DNA of 64,000 nucleotides. Source: Pseudomonas parakoreensis (lineage in GTDB: Bacteria; Pseudomonadota; Gammaproteobacteria; Pseudomonadales; Pseudomonadaceae). The notes under the pieces were generated by a model. That model saw only the letters and a list, made by a program, of their open reading frames with translations, did not search any database and had not been told where the DNA came from. Below are positions 7,988 through 17,351 of the stretch, piece after piece. Numbering within the stretch: position 1 is the stretch's first letter; the number at the start of each line of letters is the position of its first letter. The position numbers and the translations under genes were made by a program. The stretch is taken from NCBI RefSeq assembly GCF_021602155.1, contig NZ_BQHY01000009.1, positions 1 to 64,000 on the forward strand. The letters run 5' to 3'.

Positions 7988-9131
7988 GACATCGGTGCAA
8001 GTACCGCCAAAACCTGAAGTCGGCCTGCCGCTGTGGCTGCTCGCCGAGCTGACCTACCGCTGCCCGCTGCAATGTCCGTACTGCTCCAATCCGCTGGATT
8101 TTGCCGAGCAGGGCAAAGAGCTGAGCACCGAGCAGTGGATCAAGGTGTTCCGCGAAGCGCGGGAGATGGGCGCAGCGCAATTGGGGTTTTCCGGTGGTGA
8201 GCCATTGGTGCGCCAGGATCTTGCCGAGCTGATTCGTGAAGCGCGGCAGCTGGGTTTCTACACCAACCTGATTACCTCGGGCATCGGCCTGACCGAGCAG
8301 AAGATCAGTGACTTCAAGAAGGCCGGTCTCGATCACATCCAGATCAGTTTCCAGGCCAGCGACGAGCAGGTGAACAACCTGCTCGCCGGCTCGAAAAAGG
8401 CTTTCGCGCAGAAGCTGGAAATGGCTCGCGCGGTGAAGGCCCACGGCTATCCGATGGTGCTGAACTTTGTCACCCATCGGCACAACATCGACAAGATCGA
8501 CCGCATTATCGAGCTGTGCATCGCGCTCGAAGCGGACTTCGTCGAGCTCGCCACCTGCCAGTTCTACGGCTGGGCCCAACTCAACCGTGTCGGCCTGCTG
8601 CCGACCAAGGAACAACTGGTGCGTGCCGAACGCATCACCAACGAATACCGCGCCAAACTGGAAGCCGAAGGACATCCCTGCAAGTTGATTTTCGTCACCC
8701 CGGATTACTACGAAGAACGCCCGAAAGCCTGCATGAACGGCTGGGGCAGCGTCTTTCTGACGGTGACTCCGGACGGCACCGCCTTGCCCTGTCATGGCGC
8801 CCGACAGCTGCCGGTGCAATTTCCCAATGTGCGCGACCACAGCATGCAGCACATCTGGTACGACTCGTTCGGCTTCAACCGCTTTCGCGGCTATGACTGG
8901 ATGCCCGAGCCGTGCCGCTCCTGCGACGAGAAGGAACAGGACTTCGGCGGCTGCCGCTGTCAGGCGTTCATGCTCACGGGGGACGCGAATAACGCCGATC
9001 CGGTGTGCAGCAAGTCCGACCATCACGGCGTGATTCTCAAGGCCCGCGAAGAAGCCGAGACCGCCACCCAGACCATCGAACAACTGGCCTTCCGTAATGA
9101 ACGAAACTCACGCCTCATCGCCAAGGGCTGA
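7959..9131 (+). CDS. pqqE: PqqE, radical SAM PqqA Glu-Tyr cross-linking enzyme
   Basis: 390 residues with the radical SAM cluster motif CPLQCPYC (Cys35, Cys39, Cys42). The SPASM-type C-terminal region carries extra Fe-S ligands ([43 protein letters not shown]). PqqE forms the C-C bond between Glu and Tyr of PqqA. The start is a GTG at 7959, chosen because GGAGG lies 6 nt upstream (7948-7952) and the product then has the usual PqqE length. Earlier in-frame starts would encode a tail inside pqqD. The last 35 nt overlap the following peptidase gene. Confidence 0.95.
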   Translation: MRNTGSNLPETSVQVPPKPEVGLPLWLLAELTYRCPLQCPYCSNPLDFAEQGKELSTEQWIKVFREAREMGAAQLGFSGGEPLVRQDLAELIREARQLGFYTNLITSGIGLTEQKISDFKKAGLDHIQISFQASDEQVNNLLAGSKKAFAQKLEMARAVKAHGYPMVLNFVTHRHNIDKIDRIIELCIALEADFVELATCQFYGWAQLNRVGLLPTKEQLVRAERITNEYRAKLEAEGHPCKLIFVTPDYYEERPKACMNGWGSVFLTVTPDGTALPCHGARQLPVQFPNVRDHSMQHIWYDSFGFNRFRGYDWMPEPCRSCDEKEQDFGGCRCQAFMLTGDANNADPVCSKSDHHGVILKAREEAETATQTIEQLAFRNERNSRLIAKG

Positions 9132-10908
9132 GCCTTTCAGCGCCACCCAGGCCGTCGCCGCCGGAATGGACTTCGCCGAACTGCAACTCGGTGCCAACGG
9201 TTTATTCTGGAATGAATATCGCCCCGAAGACGCCGCGTGCCGGATCTGGCACTGGCGCGACGGCGTGGCGAAATGTCTGACGCCGAATGGCTTCAGCGTG
9301 CGTAGCCGGGTGTACGAATATGGCGGTGGCGCGTTTTGTCTGACGCCGGACGGGGTGGTTTTCGTCAATGAGGCGGATCAGCAGTTGTATCGGCAGACGC
9401 TGGATGGCGCGCCCGAGGTGCTGACTTCTGGCGAGTGTCGTTATGGCGATCTGCATTGTGCTTTCGGCCAGGTACTGGCGGTTGAGGAGCAGCAAGATCA
9501 GCATCGACTCGTCGCCATTGATCTGGCTGACGGTACCCGGCATTTGCTGGCTGAAGGCGCGGATTTCTATGCCGCGCCCACCATCAGCCCGGATGGCCGA
9601 CGTTTGGCGTGGATCGAGTGGAGCCGGCCGCATCAGCCGTGGACTTCAACTCGCTTGATGGTGACTGAGCGTCTGACCGACGACGCATTTGCGCCCCCGG
9701 TATGCGTGGCTGGCATCGAGCGTGAAGAGTCGATCCAGCAACCGCGATTCGACACTGAAAATCGCTTGTACTGCCTGACCGATCGCGGCGGTTTCTGGCA
9801 GCCGTGGGGCGAAACGTCCGACGGTTTGCAGCGACTGCCCTGCGCCGAGGCCGATCATGCGCCCGCCCCTTGGCAAATGGGTGGCTGCACTTGGTTGCCG
9901 GTGGGTGATTCGTTTCTGGCGAGCTGGACCGAGGGCGGTTTTGGTCGCCTGGCGCTCGACGGCGACGACTTCACCGGCGACTACAGTCGTTTCCGGCACC
10001 TGGCGCTGGATCAGCAACTCATCTATTGCATCGCCGCCTCGCCAATCAGCCCCTCGGCGGTGATAGCCATTGACCGTTCCAGCCGCGAAGTGAACGTGCT
10101 GGCCGGTGGTATTGCGCCACTGCCGACGGAGCGCATCAGTCGTCCGCAGACCTTGCGCTACCCGAGCGGCAGCGGTGAGGCTCATGGGTTCTTTTATCCG
10201 GCAATGAACGACGAAGCACAGCCACCACTGGTGGTGTTCATCCACGGCGGCCCGACCTCGGCCTGCTACCCGATGCTCGACCCGCGCATTCAGTACTGGA
10301 CGCAACGCGGTTTTGCTGTCGCCGACCTCAACTACCGCGGCAGCAGCGGTTATGGCCGCGAATACCGTCAAGCGTTGCATCTGAGCTGGGGCGAGGTGGA
10401 CGTCGAGGACGCCTGCGCGGTGGTGGCGTATCTGGCCAGACAAGGTCTGATCGACGGCGAGCGCGCGTTTATCCGCGGCGGCAGCGCGGGGGGTTACACC
10501 ACGTTGTGTGCGCTGGCGTTTCATCAGGTGTTCCGCGCGGGCGCCAGCCTCTACGGCGTCAGCGACCCGGTGGCACTGGCCCGGGCGACGCACAAATTTG
10601 AAGGCGATTATCTCGACTGGCTGATCGGCGATCCCCAGCAGGACGTCGAGCGCTACGCCGCACGCACACCTTTGCTACACGCGAACAACATCCGGGTGCC
10701 GGTGATCTTCTTTCAGGGTGAACTGGATGTCGTGGTGGTGCCGCAACAGACCCGCGACATGGTCACGGCGCTGGAACGCAATGGCATCCCGGTCGAGGCG
10801 CATTACTACGCCGAGGAGCGCCATGGCTTTCGCCGGGCGGTGAATCAGGCACATGCGCTGGAGCAGGAGTGGACGTTTTATCGGCGGGTGATGGGGTTGG
10901 CGGACTGA
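9097..10908 (+). CDS. S9 family (prolyl-oligopeptidase-like) serine peptidase, last gene of the pqq operon
   Basis: 603 residues: an N-terminal beta-propeller-like half (to about 340) and a C-terminal alpha/beta-hydrolase peptidase domain. The triad appears as Ser463 in GGSAGGY, Asp544 in GELDVVV and His576 in EERHGF. The gene overlaps pqqE by 35 nt and so belongs to the same transcript. A peptidase of this family is linked to pqqABCDE in P. fluorescens-group strains (I recall the name pqqM, but cannot confirm it here). It could help trim PqqA fragments; that is inference. The oxyanion, Ser, Asp and His regions are intact, so it should be active. Confidence 0.85.
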   Translation: MNETHASSPRAEPFSATQAVAAGMDFAELQLGANGLFWNEYRPEDAACRIWHWRDGVAKCLTPNGFSVRSRVYEYGGGAFCLTPDGVVFVNEADQQLYRQTLDGAPEVLTSGECRYGDLHCAFGQVLAVEEQQDQHRLVAIDLADGTRHLLAEGADFYAAPTISPDGRRLAWIEWSRPHQPWTSTRLMVTERLTDDAFAPPVCVAGIEREESIQQPRFDTENRLYCLTDRGGFWQPWGETSDGLQRLPCAEADHAPAPWQMGGCTWLPVGDSFLASWTEGGFGRLALDGDDFTGDYSRFRHLALDQQLIYCIAASPISPSAVIAIDRSSREVNVLAGGIAPLPTERISRPQTLRYPSGSGEAHGFFYPAMNDEAQPPLVVFIHGGPTSACYPMLDPRIQYWTQRGFAVADLNYRGSSGYGREYRQALHLSWGEVDVEDACAVVAYLARQGLIDGERAFIRGGSAGGYTTLCALAFHQVFRAGASLYGVSDPVALARATHKFEGDYLDWLIGDPQQDVERYAARTPLLHANNIRVPVIFFQGELDVVVVPQQTRDMVTALERNGIPVEAHYYAEERHGFRRAVNQAHALEQEWTFYRRVMGLAD

Positions 10909-10939
10909 ATACCGCACTTTTTTCAAAATGACGCCGCCC

Positions 10940-11033
10940 CCATCGCGGGCAAGCCCGCTCCCACAGGTTCTTTGGTGTACACAAAATGTGTGACCTACCG
11001 AAAACACTGTGGGAGCGGGCTTGCCCGCGATAG
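10940..11033. repeat. REPIN, CGGGCAAGCCCG family
   Basis: Inverted pair of the atcgcgggcaagcccgctcc type, a variant of the CTGGCAAGCCAG family, with about 45 nt between the two copies. It lies between the convergent S9 peptidase and Pmp3-family genes. Confidence 0.9.
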
Positions 11034-11056
11034 CAATCTATCTCGCGCCGCTGAAC

Positions 11057-11215
11057 TCAGCGTTTGGCGATGATATACACCGCATGCACGATCCCCGGGA
11101 TATAACCACACAACGTCAGCAGAATGTTCAGCCAGAACGCCCCGCCGAACCCGACCTGCAGAAACACACCCAGTGGCGGTAACAGAATGGCGATGATGAT
11201 ACGAATGAAGTCCAT
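11057..11215 (-). CDS. Pmp3/YqaE-family small membrane protein
   Basis: A 52-residue peptide beginning MDFIRIIIAILLPPLGVFLQ, with a second hydrophobic helix (FWLNILLTLCGYIPGIVHAVYII) and ending AKR. The PPLGVF and GYIPGIVHA motifs are diagnostic of the Pmp3/YqaE (UPF0057) proteolipids, two-helix membrane peptides linked to stress and membrane potential. AGGAG lies 7 nt before its ATG. Convergent with the S9 peptidase. Confidence 0.9.
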   Translation of the reverse strand: MDFIRIIIAILLPPLGVFLQVGFGGAFWLNILLTLCGYIPGIVHAVYIIAKR

Positions 11216-11324
11216 GGGTCAGCTCCTGATTGGGGGTTGGCTCACTTGAGCCATACAAGCTAATCGACCTGCGCCGTTCGTCAGGGTTCAGTGCAAACGC
11301 CATTTGATCGCCACTATCGGGCAT

Positions 11325-11366
11325 AAAAAAACGCCCCACGCCAAAAGAATCAGGCGTGAGGCGTGC
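11325..11366 (-). terminator. Intrinsic terminator of the class III aminotransferase gene
   Basis: ACGCCCCACGCC and GGCGTGAGGCGT form a long imperfect stem (11331-11366). On the minus strand it is followed by a run of Ts (plus-strand A-run 11324-11331). It lies about 45 bp after the aminotransferase stop codon. Confidence 0.75.
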
Positions 11367-11411
11367 GTTACACCGCGAGACGGTTCTTGAAATCGGGCAG
11401 GAAACTTCAGT

Positions 11412-12695
11412 TCAGACGGCAATCCCTTTGCGGCATTGCAGTTGCGCGGTGCGCACCCGCGAAAAGGCGCGGGCCAGGCGCAGGAGCATTTCGTCGATAT
11501 TGGCCTTGCTGACAGTGAGTGCCGGGGTGAAACGCAGGCAATCGGCTTGCGGCGCATTGAGCAGCAGGCCTTCATGCAGGGCGGCACTGACTACGGCATC
11601 GGCGCAATCCTCTGACAGGCTCAGTCCCCAGAACAGGCCTTGACCACGCAGTTCGCCATGGCCGTAACGGTGCGCCAGACGCGCAAGTCCCTCGCGCAAG
11701 TGCTGACCGTGGTCTTTGACCTGTTCGAGAAATGCCCGGTCCTGCACGCTGTCGAGCACCACCAGACCGGCCGCGGTCATCAGTGCGTTGCCGTGATGAG
11801 TGCCGCCCAGTTCCCCGGCATCAAAGCAGCAGGCCTTGCTTCGGGCCAACAGCGCTGCCAGCGGCACACCACCACCGAGGCCCTTGCCGAGTACGACAAT
11901 ATCGGCGCGCACACCGTAGGACTGCTCGGCGAGCAAACTGCCGCAGCGGCCGATACCGGTCTGCACTTCGTCGAGGATCAGCAGAATGCCCAGTTCGCGG
12001 CACAGCCGTTCAACGCCTTTGAGGTAATGCTCAGTGGCCGGAATAACCCCGGCATCGCTCTGAATCGGCTCGAGCATGATCGCCACGGTTTGCGCATCGA
12101 CAGCCGCGTGCAGCGCCGGCAAGTCGTTGAATGGCACCAGATCGAAACCTGGCAGCAGCGGAGCGAAACGGTTGTGCAGGTTGCAACTGTCTGACGCGGA
12201 AATCGTCGCCAGACTACGGCCGTGACAACCTTGTCTGGCAACAATGATCCGCGACGCCCCACCACGATGCAGTTGGCCCCACTTGCGCGCCAGTTTGATT
12301 GCCGCTTCACAGGCCTCGCTGCCACTGTTGAGCAAGTAAGCCTGGTCGCTGGAAGTGCTGGCACACAAACGTTCGGCAAGGTTGAGCATGCCGCGATTGT
12401 GCAGATTGAAACCAGGATTGATCAGTGCCTGAGCCTGACTGGCAATCGCTTTGACCAGCGCCGAGGGGCTGTGCCCGAGGCTGTTGGCACCGCCGGCCTG
12501 GGAGAAGTCGAGGTAGGCGCGATCATGACTGTCCCACAGCCAGGAACCCTGACCACGAACGAACACCTGCAGCGGGCGCTCGACGCTGGGCATCAAGCGC
12601 TCGGCATTCAGACTGTCGCCTGCCCCGGAGGGATGGATCTCGAACGCAAGGTCATCAAGACTCGGCGCCTGGCGCCGCAAACTGAACAGATTCAT
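11412..12695 (-). CDS. Class III PLP aminotransferase (acetylornithine/4-aminobutyrate transaminase-like)
   Basis: 427 residues with the class III fold pattern: GGANSLGHSPSALVKAI, LLNSGSEACEAAIKLAR (PLP phosphate site), LILDEVQTGIGRCG (catalytic-Asp region) and the Schiff-base lysine in VVLGKGLGGGVPLAALLA. Members transfer amino groups from ornithine derivatives, GABA or diamines to 2-oxoglutarate. It is not adjacent to arg, ast or gab genes, so the substrate is unknown. The start MNLFSLRRQAP (ATG 12695) is preceded by GAGG inside a terminator-like hairpin. Divergent from a LysR regulator that may control it. Confidence 0.85.
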   Translation of the reverse strand: MNLFSLRRQAPSLDDLAFEIHPSGAGDSLNAERLMPSVERPLQVFVRGQGSWLWDSHDRAYLDFSQAGGANSLGHSPSALVKAIASQAQALINPGFNLHNRGMLNLAERLCASTSSDQAYLLNSGSEACEAAIKLARKWGQLHRGGASRIIVARQGCHGRSLATISASDSCNLHNRFAPLLPGFDLVPFNDLPALHAAVDAQTVAIMLEPIQSDAGVIPATEHYLKGVERLCRELGILLILDEVQTGIGRCGSLLAEQSYGVRADIVVLGKGLGGGVPLAALLARSKACCFDAGELGGTHHGNALMTAAGLVVLDSVQDRAFLEQVKDHGQHLREGLARLAHRYGHGELRGQGLFWGLSLSEDCADAVVSAALHEGLLLNAPQADCLRFTPALTVSKANIDEMLLRLARAFSRVRTAQLQCRKGIAV

Positions 12696-12698
12696 TGA

Positions 12699-12722
12699 AA
12701 AAAACCTCGTTTGAGGTTTTTT
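12699..12722. promoter_or_regulatory. Terminator-like hairpin directly upstream of the aminotransferase start
   Basis: A perfect 10-bp inverted repeat, AAAAAACCTC / GAGGTTTTTT, with loop GTTT. On the minus strand it ends in a T-run that abuts the aminotransferase ATG, and its 3' arm contains that gene's GAGG. It could be an attenuator or an RBS-masking element. Confidence 0.5.
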
Positions 12723-12864
12723 GAACTGCCTATGCAAACACTGTCGAAGCAAACGCTATTCATCGCGCTCTTTGGCCCTGTAAGCCTTGTAATTGCGGTT
12801 AGACTAGGCTCACAGCGGGCTTCGGGCCATTTCGATTTACCAGCATTTTCGATAAGCATTACTT

Positions 12865-13794
12865 ATGGATTTCAAACAACTGCGTTATTTCGTCGCGGTC
12901 TACGAAGAAGGCCATGTGGGCCGGGCCGCTGAGCGTCTGTCGATCTCGCAACCGGCGCTCTCGCAACAGATCCGCCAGCTCGAGCAGAACCTCGACGTCA
13001 CCCTGTTCGAACGCAGCAGCAAACGCCTGCTGCCGACCCTCGCCGCGCACACCCTGTACAACCACGCTCTGCCACTGCTCGATGGATTGCAGCGAGCGCG
13101 CGAGGCCTTGGGCAATTTCAAGGGCCAGGCTTTGCGCACCTTGGCGATCGGCGTACTGCAAACCGTGCACACCAGCCTCGTCCCGCAAATGCTCGAGCGG
13201 GTGCGCAAGGCGCAGCCGCATCTGGTGGTGCAGATTTACGAGCTGACCGGTCTGGAGATCGAGCGCCGCCTGCTCAACGGCTCGCTGGATATCGGCATCA
13301 GCTACCTGCCACCGCGACAACCCGGGCTGCATGGCGTGATGCTGTATGAAGATGAGCTGACGTTGGTGATCCCGGCGGATCATCCGCTGCGTGAATTCAA
13401 GAAGGTCTCGATGCGACAGGCAGCGGAATTGCCGATGTTGCTGCTGGGCGAAGAGTTTCAGATCCGGCAGATCTGGCAGGCGCAACTGACCAGCCTGGGG
13501 CGACGCCCGCAAGTGCAGGCCGAGCTGAACAATATGCTGGGGATTCTCGACAGTTTGCCGCACACCAAACTGGCGACGGTGCTGCCCGGGCGCTCACAGA
13601 GGGAATACGACGATCAGGATCTGCTGTGGAAACCGCTGAGCGAGCCACGGGTGCCCCTGCAGGTTGGCCTGGTGTGTCGCGATGTGCAGCGCCAGCAGGC
13701 GTCTTTGGCATTGCTGCGCACGTTGCTGGAAGAGGTGATTCAGCGTGAAGACAAACCGCTGAAAGCCGCGCCACCACTGGATCCGTTGCCCTGA
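12865..13794 (+). CDS. LysR-family transcriptional regulator
   Basis: 309 residues with the classic LysR N-terminal winged helix-turn-helix (MDFKQLRYFVAVYEEGHVGR, AAERLSISQPALSQQIRQLE) and a periplasmic-binding-like effector domain from about residue 90. The effector domain resembles the CynR/BenM-like group (FERSSKRLLPT, DIGISYLPP, ADHPLREF). It is divergent from the class III aminotransferase gene, with 169 bp between start codons; LysR regulators commonly control the divergent gene. Effector unknown. A good terminator follows at 13816-13839. Confidence 0.9.
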   Translation: MDFKQLRYFVAVYEEGHVGRAAERLSISQPALSQQIRQLEQNLDVTLFERSSKRLLPTLAAHTLYNHALPLLDGLQRAREALGNFKGQALRTLAIGVLQTVHTSLVPQMLERVRKAQPHLVVQIYELTGLEIERRLLNGSLDIGISYLPPRQPGLHGVMLYEDELTLVIPADHPLREFKKVSMRQAAELPMLLLGEEFQIRQIWQAQLTSLGRRPQVQAELNNMLGILDSLPHTKLATVLPGRSQREYDDQDLLWKPLSEPRVPLQVGLVCRDVQRQQASLALLRTLLEEVIQREDKPLKAAPPLDPLP

Positions 13795-13815
13795 AAACTT
13801 TTCTTCAGACAAAAG

Positions 13816-13839
13816 AAAACCCCGCCGAAGCGGGGCTTT
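13816..13839 (+). terminator. Intrinsic terminator after the LysR gene
   Basis: CCCCGC-CGAA-GCGGGG (13820-13835) followed by CTTTG. A short, GC-rich stem with a stable tetraloop about 22 nt after the stop codon. Confidence 0.7.
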
Positions 13840-13984
13840 GCAGACTGTTTCCCTGACATCCATTTCACTCCGCCACCCTGGCAGAATCCTACGTGTCCGT
13901 GTTGTTGCTTTGCGCTTCCTGCGCGACGTCCATGAGTTGTAGATTAGCTGTGGATCCAATCTACGCCTATGGGAGAACAGCAGC

Positions 13985-14014
13985 ACGTCATGTAAGAGAA
14001 TGCTTACATGACGT
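13985..14014. repeat. Perfect 12-bp palindrome in the gap between the LysR and acyl-CoA dehydrogenase genes
   Basis: ACGTCATGTAAG and CTTACATGACGT are exact reverse complements with a 6-nt centre. It lies 7 nt beyond the stop of the acyl-CoA dehydrogenase on the minus strand. No T-run follows on either strand, so it is a weak terminator candidate and may instead be a protein-binding site. The rest of the 227-bp gap (13795-14021) holds only the LysR terminator and a weak 7-bp inverted repeat (GTAGATT/AATCTAC). Confidence 0.55.
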
Positions 14015-14021
14015 TACATCA

Positions 14022-15800
14022 TCAGAACTGCTCAGCACTCAGCAGGAACAGCGACTCGCTGCCGGCCTTCACCGATGCGCTCAGCGAGTGGATACGCGGC
14101 AGCAGACGGGCGAAATAGAAGCGCGCGGTGCCTAGTTTGCTGGCGTAAAAATCGTCCTGCGCTTCTTTGCCCAGCGCGGCTTTCGCCATCAATGCCCACA
14201 TGTAGGCATAAGCGGTGTAGCCGAACGCTTGCAAATATTCGACCGAAGCCGCGCCGATTTCGTTCGGATTGGTTTTCGCCCGATCCAGCAGCCACGCTGT
14301 CAGCTCGTCGAGGGTGCTGACGGCATCGTTCAATGGCTTGGTGAATTCGCCGAGGTCAGCACTGGCGGTCGCGGTGAAGTGGCGGATCTCGTCAGCGAAC
14401 AGCTTGTAGAACGCGCCGCCGCTGCCGACGATCTTGCGCCCGACCAGGTCCAGGGCCTGAATGCCGTTGGTGCCTTCGTAGATCTGGGTGATACGCACGT
14501 CACGCACCAGTTGCTCCTGACCCCACTCGCGGATGTAACCGTGGCCGCCGAAAATCTGCTGGCCGTGAACGGTGGTTTCCAGGCCCAGGTCAGTGAGGAA
14601 TGCCTTGGCCACCGGGGTCAGCAACGCGACCAGATCTTCTGCGCGCTTGCGGGTGGTGGCGTCTTCGCTGAATTTGGCGGTGTCGAGTTGCATCGCCACG
14701 TAAGTGGAGAAGGCGCGACCGCCCTCGTTCGAGGCTTTCATGGTCAGCAGCATGCGACGTACGTCAGGGTGGACGATGATCGGGTCGGCAACCTTGTCCT
14801 TGTTCTGCGCGCCGGTCGGCGAACGGCTCTGCAGACGATCGCGCGCGTATTCGACGGCGTTCTGATAGGAGCGCTCACCGCTGGCCAGGCCTTGAATGCC
14901 GACGCCCAGACGTTCGTAGTTCATCATGGTGAACATCGCCGCCAGGCCCTTGTTCGGCTCGCCGACCAAATAACCCACGGCTTCGTCGAAGTTCATCACG
15001 CAGGTCGCGGATGCCTGGATGCCCATCTTGTGTTCGATCGAGCCACAGTTCGCCGGATTGCGTGCGCCCAGACTGCCATCGGCATTGACCATGAACTTCG
15101 GCACCAGAAACAGCGAAATGCCTTTCGGACCGGCCGGGGCGTCCGGCAGTTTCGCCAGCACCAGGTGGATGATGTTCTCGGTGAGGTCGTGCTCACCGCC
15201 GGTGATGAAAATCTTGGTGCCGCTGACCTTGTAGGTACCGTCAGCCTGCGGTTCGGCCTTGGTGCGGATGATGCCCAGGTCGGTGCCGGCATGCGGCTCG
15301 GTCAGGCACATGGAACCGGCCCAGATCCCGGCATACATGTTCGGCAGGTACGCGGCTTTCAGCTCTTCGCTGGCGTGGGCGTTGATCGACAGGCAAGCGC
15401 CGGCAGTCAGCATCGGGTACAGACCGAACGACAGGCTGGCGGAGTTGACCATTTCTTCGACCTGCGCCGAAACGGCTTTGGGCATGCCCATGCCGCCGTA
15501 GGCCGGATCGCCACCGACACCGACCCAGCCGCCCTCAGCGTAAGTCTGATAGGCCTGCGGGAAACCGGCCGGCGTGGTAACGGCGCCGTCCTTCCAGTGG
15601 CAGCCTTCTTCATCGGCAGCACGGCTCAGAGGCGCGATGCTTTTGCTGGTGACCTTGCCGGCTTCTTCGAGAATGGCTTCTACGGTTTCTGCATCGACAG
15701 TCTCGGCCAAGGCCGGCAGTTCGGCCCAGAGTTTGGCGACTTCGAATACTTCATTGAGGACGAAGCGCATATCGCGCAGCGGCGCTTTGTAGTCAGCCAT
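14022..15800 (-). CDS. Acyl-CoA dehydrogenase (FadE-type, large form)
   Basis: 592 residues, the 'large' FadE-type with an N-terminal extension and a C-terminal extra domain. FAD and substrate motifs are present: MCLTEPHAGTDLG, TKIFITGGEHDL, and the catalytic-Glu region QIYEGTNGIQALDLVGRK. It starts [18 protein letters not shown], with GCGAGG 6 nt upstream. It is paralogous to the gene at 17471-19276 over its whole length (same [12 protein letters not shown] start). Both catalyse the first oxidation of fatty acid beta-oxidation. A pair of such genes near bio genes corresponds to my memory of the PA0506-PA0508 region of P. aeruginosa. No PsrA-type box is visible before this copy. Confidence 0.92.
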   Translation of the reverse strand: MADYKAPLRDMRFVLNEVFEVAKLWAELPALAETVDAETVEAILEEAGKVTSKSIAPLSRAADEEGCHWKDGAVTTPAGFPQAYQTYAEGGWVGVGGDPAYGGMGMPKAVSAQVEEMVNSASLSFGLYPMLTAGACLSINAHASEELKAAYLPNMYAGIWAGSMCLTEPHAGTDLGIIRTKAEPQADGTYKVSGTKIFITGGEHDLTENIIHLVLAKLPDAPAGPKGISLFLVPKFMVNADGSLGARNPANCGSIEHKMGIQASATCVMNFDEAVGYLVGEPNKGLAAMFTMMNYERLGVGIQGLASGERSYQNAVEYARDRLQSRSPTGAQNKDKVADPIIVHPDVRRMLLTMKASNEGGRAFSTYVAMQLDTAKFSEDATTRKRAEDLVALLTPVAKAFLTDLGLETTVHGQQIFGGHGYIREWGQEQLVRDVRITQIYEGTNGIQALDLVGRKIVGSGGAFYKLFADEIRHFTATASADLGEFTKPLNDAVSTLDELTAWLLDRAKTNPNEIGAASVEYLQAFGYTAYAYMWALMAKAALGKEAQDDFYASKLGTARFYFARLLPRIHSLSASVKAGSESLFLLSAEQF

Positions 15801-15941
15801 GGCAAACCTCGCAAGATCTAAACAGGTGATTCGTGGAAGAGTGTTTTCGTTGAGGCCGAGTGTACCTCAACAACTTTTGCGACACATAGGGTCAACCGGT
15901 GACTGATTTGTTATTTTTGGTCACTGACATTCAGCGATAAA

Positions 15942-15970
15942 ACAAAGCCCGCAATCAGCGGGCTTTTGAG
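15942..15970 (-). terminator. Intrinsic terminator of the GGDEF gene
   Basis: AAAGCCCGC-AATCA-GCGGGCTTT (15944-15966), with T-rich flanks on both strands. It serves the GGDEF gene, which ends at 15990 on the minus strand. Confidence 0.8.
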
Positions 15971-15989
15971 CGATGGCGTGTGGCTTGAT

Positions 15990-17279
15990 TCAGCCAGCGG
16001 CGCTGTCCATGCGCACCGCGCCGCGACGGTTCTGACCGAACGCCATGACGCAGTTACGCCCGGCACCCTTGGCGCTGTACAACGCCTGGTCGGCAGACTT
16101 GAGGACTTCTTCCGGGGTGCGCTGCTCGACGCGTTCGGCGACACCGATACTGATCGTGACCGAGACACTGGAAGCACCGCTGCCGCCACGCCGCTGGCGA
16201 CCTTGCTGGTCATCTTGCGGACGGTTTTCCTGATTACGCAGCTGAATGTTGTAGGAAGCAATCGACTCGCGGATCACCTCCAGGTGCGGCATGCATTCCT
16301 CGAGGGTTTTGCCCGCAAACACCAAGGCGAATTCCTCACCACCATAGCGATATGCCCTGCCGCCACCGCTGATTTTCGACAGTTTGCTCGCGACCAGGCG
16401 CAGCACCTGATCACCAACGTCATGACCGTGAGTGTCGTTGAATTTCTTGAAGTGATCGACGTCGCTCATCGCCAACACATAATTGCGGCCCAGGCGCTGC
16501 ATGCGCTCATTAAGCGCGCGCCGCCCCGGCAAACCAGTGAGCTCATCGCGAAAGGCCATTTGGTAGGCCTCATGCGCCACGGCGGCGGCAATCATCAGCA
16601 TCACCTGACTGCACATGATGTTCAGGGTGAACGGCAGGATGAAGGTTTTCGGCAGCATCCAGAACAACCCGAGCAAGCCGACCAGTTGCGCCGCATGCAG
16701 CGGGCGCGGGTTGCGCCAGTATTGCCAGGCCAGCAACAGGAACGCCGAGAGAAACACCGGATAGGACATCTGGATCAGGCTCATCCAGGCGCCGTGCAGC
16801 GCTGGCCAGCGGATTTCCGAGAGCCACATCAGCAACGCCTGGGGATAACTTTGCTCAAGGCCGAGGGCGACGCTGCCAAAGGCCAGCAGCACGGCGAATC
16901 GCGCGACCATGTCCTGAAACAGATGGGTGCGCTCCTGCCACGCGGCGAACAGCCCGAACAACAGCGGCAACAGCAGACAGACAAGGTGGAACACCACGGC
17001 GGCGTCTTCGCGCACTTTGCCGTTATCGCGGTAATAGTCAGTCTGGGTGTCGAGCAGAAAGTAGGCGATGTACACCGTGAGCATCAGAAACAGTTCGCGC
17101 TGACGCCGGTAAACCGCACAGTAAGCGCCGCCCAACAGCAGCACCAGGGTCGGCAGCACGTTGAACAGTGAAGTAAAGAATACGTTGAGGTCTTTGACGT
17201 ACGCAGCCGCCAGCCCCGCGAGCAACAACAGGAGTGAAGGCAGGAAATGACTGAAACGTACAGCGGAAGAACGCGGCAA
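15990..17279 (-). CDS. Membrane diguanylate cyclase (GGDEF domain)
   Basis: 429 residues: about six or seven hydrophobic helices in residues 9-235, then a GGDEF domain from RDELTGLPGRRAL (about 244) with SDVDHFKKFND (metal site) and an intact GGEEF at 313-317. It should make c-di-GMP from GTP. The RxxD inhibitory site expected five residues before GGEEF is absent (SGGG there), so product inhibition is unlikely by that route. A low-complexity insertion (NRPQDDQQGRQRRGGSGAS) interrupts the domain. The start is a TTG at 17279, as the frame is closed just upstream; GGAG lies 8 nt before it. A near-perfect Vfr/CRP site lies about 80 bp upstream. Confidence 0.9.
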   Translation of the reverse strand: MPRSSAVRFSHFLPSLLLLLAGLAAAYVKDLNVFFTSLFNVLPTLVLLLGGAYCAVYRRQRELFLMLTVYIAYFLLDTQTDYYRDNGKVREDAAVVFHLVCLLLPLLFGLFAAWQERTHLFQDMVARFAVLLAFGSVALGLEQSYPQALLMWLSEIRWPALHGAWMSLIQMSYPVFLSAFLLLAWQYWRNPRPLHAAQLVGLLGLFWMLPKTFILPFTLNIMCSQVMLMIAAAVAHEAYQMAFRDELTGLPGRRALNERMQRLGRNYVLAMSDVDHFKKFNDTHGHDVGDQVLRLVASKLSKISGGGRAYRYGGEEFALVFAGKTLEECMPHLEVIRESIASYNIQLRNQENRPQDDQQGRQRRGGSGASSVSVTISIGVAERVEQRTPEEVLKSADQALYSAKGAGRNCVMAFGQNRRGAVRMDSAAG

Positions 17280-17351
17280 GGGTAAAGCTCCGACCCGTCA
17301 TATCAAAGAGATGGCATTGTGCCTGCAATGTGGTCAGTTAAGCACACACAA

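Noticed and set aside
11412-13794. Aminotransferase and LysR genes as part of the PQQ pathway
   Set aside because: A terminator-bounded, separate unit after the Pmp3-family gene. Position alone is too weak to assign them to PQQ synthesis.
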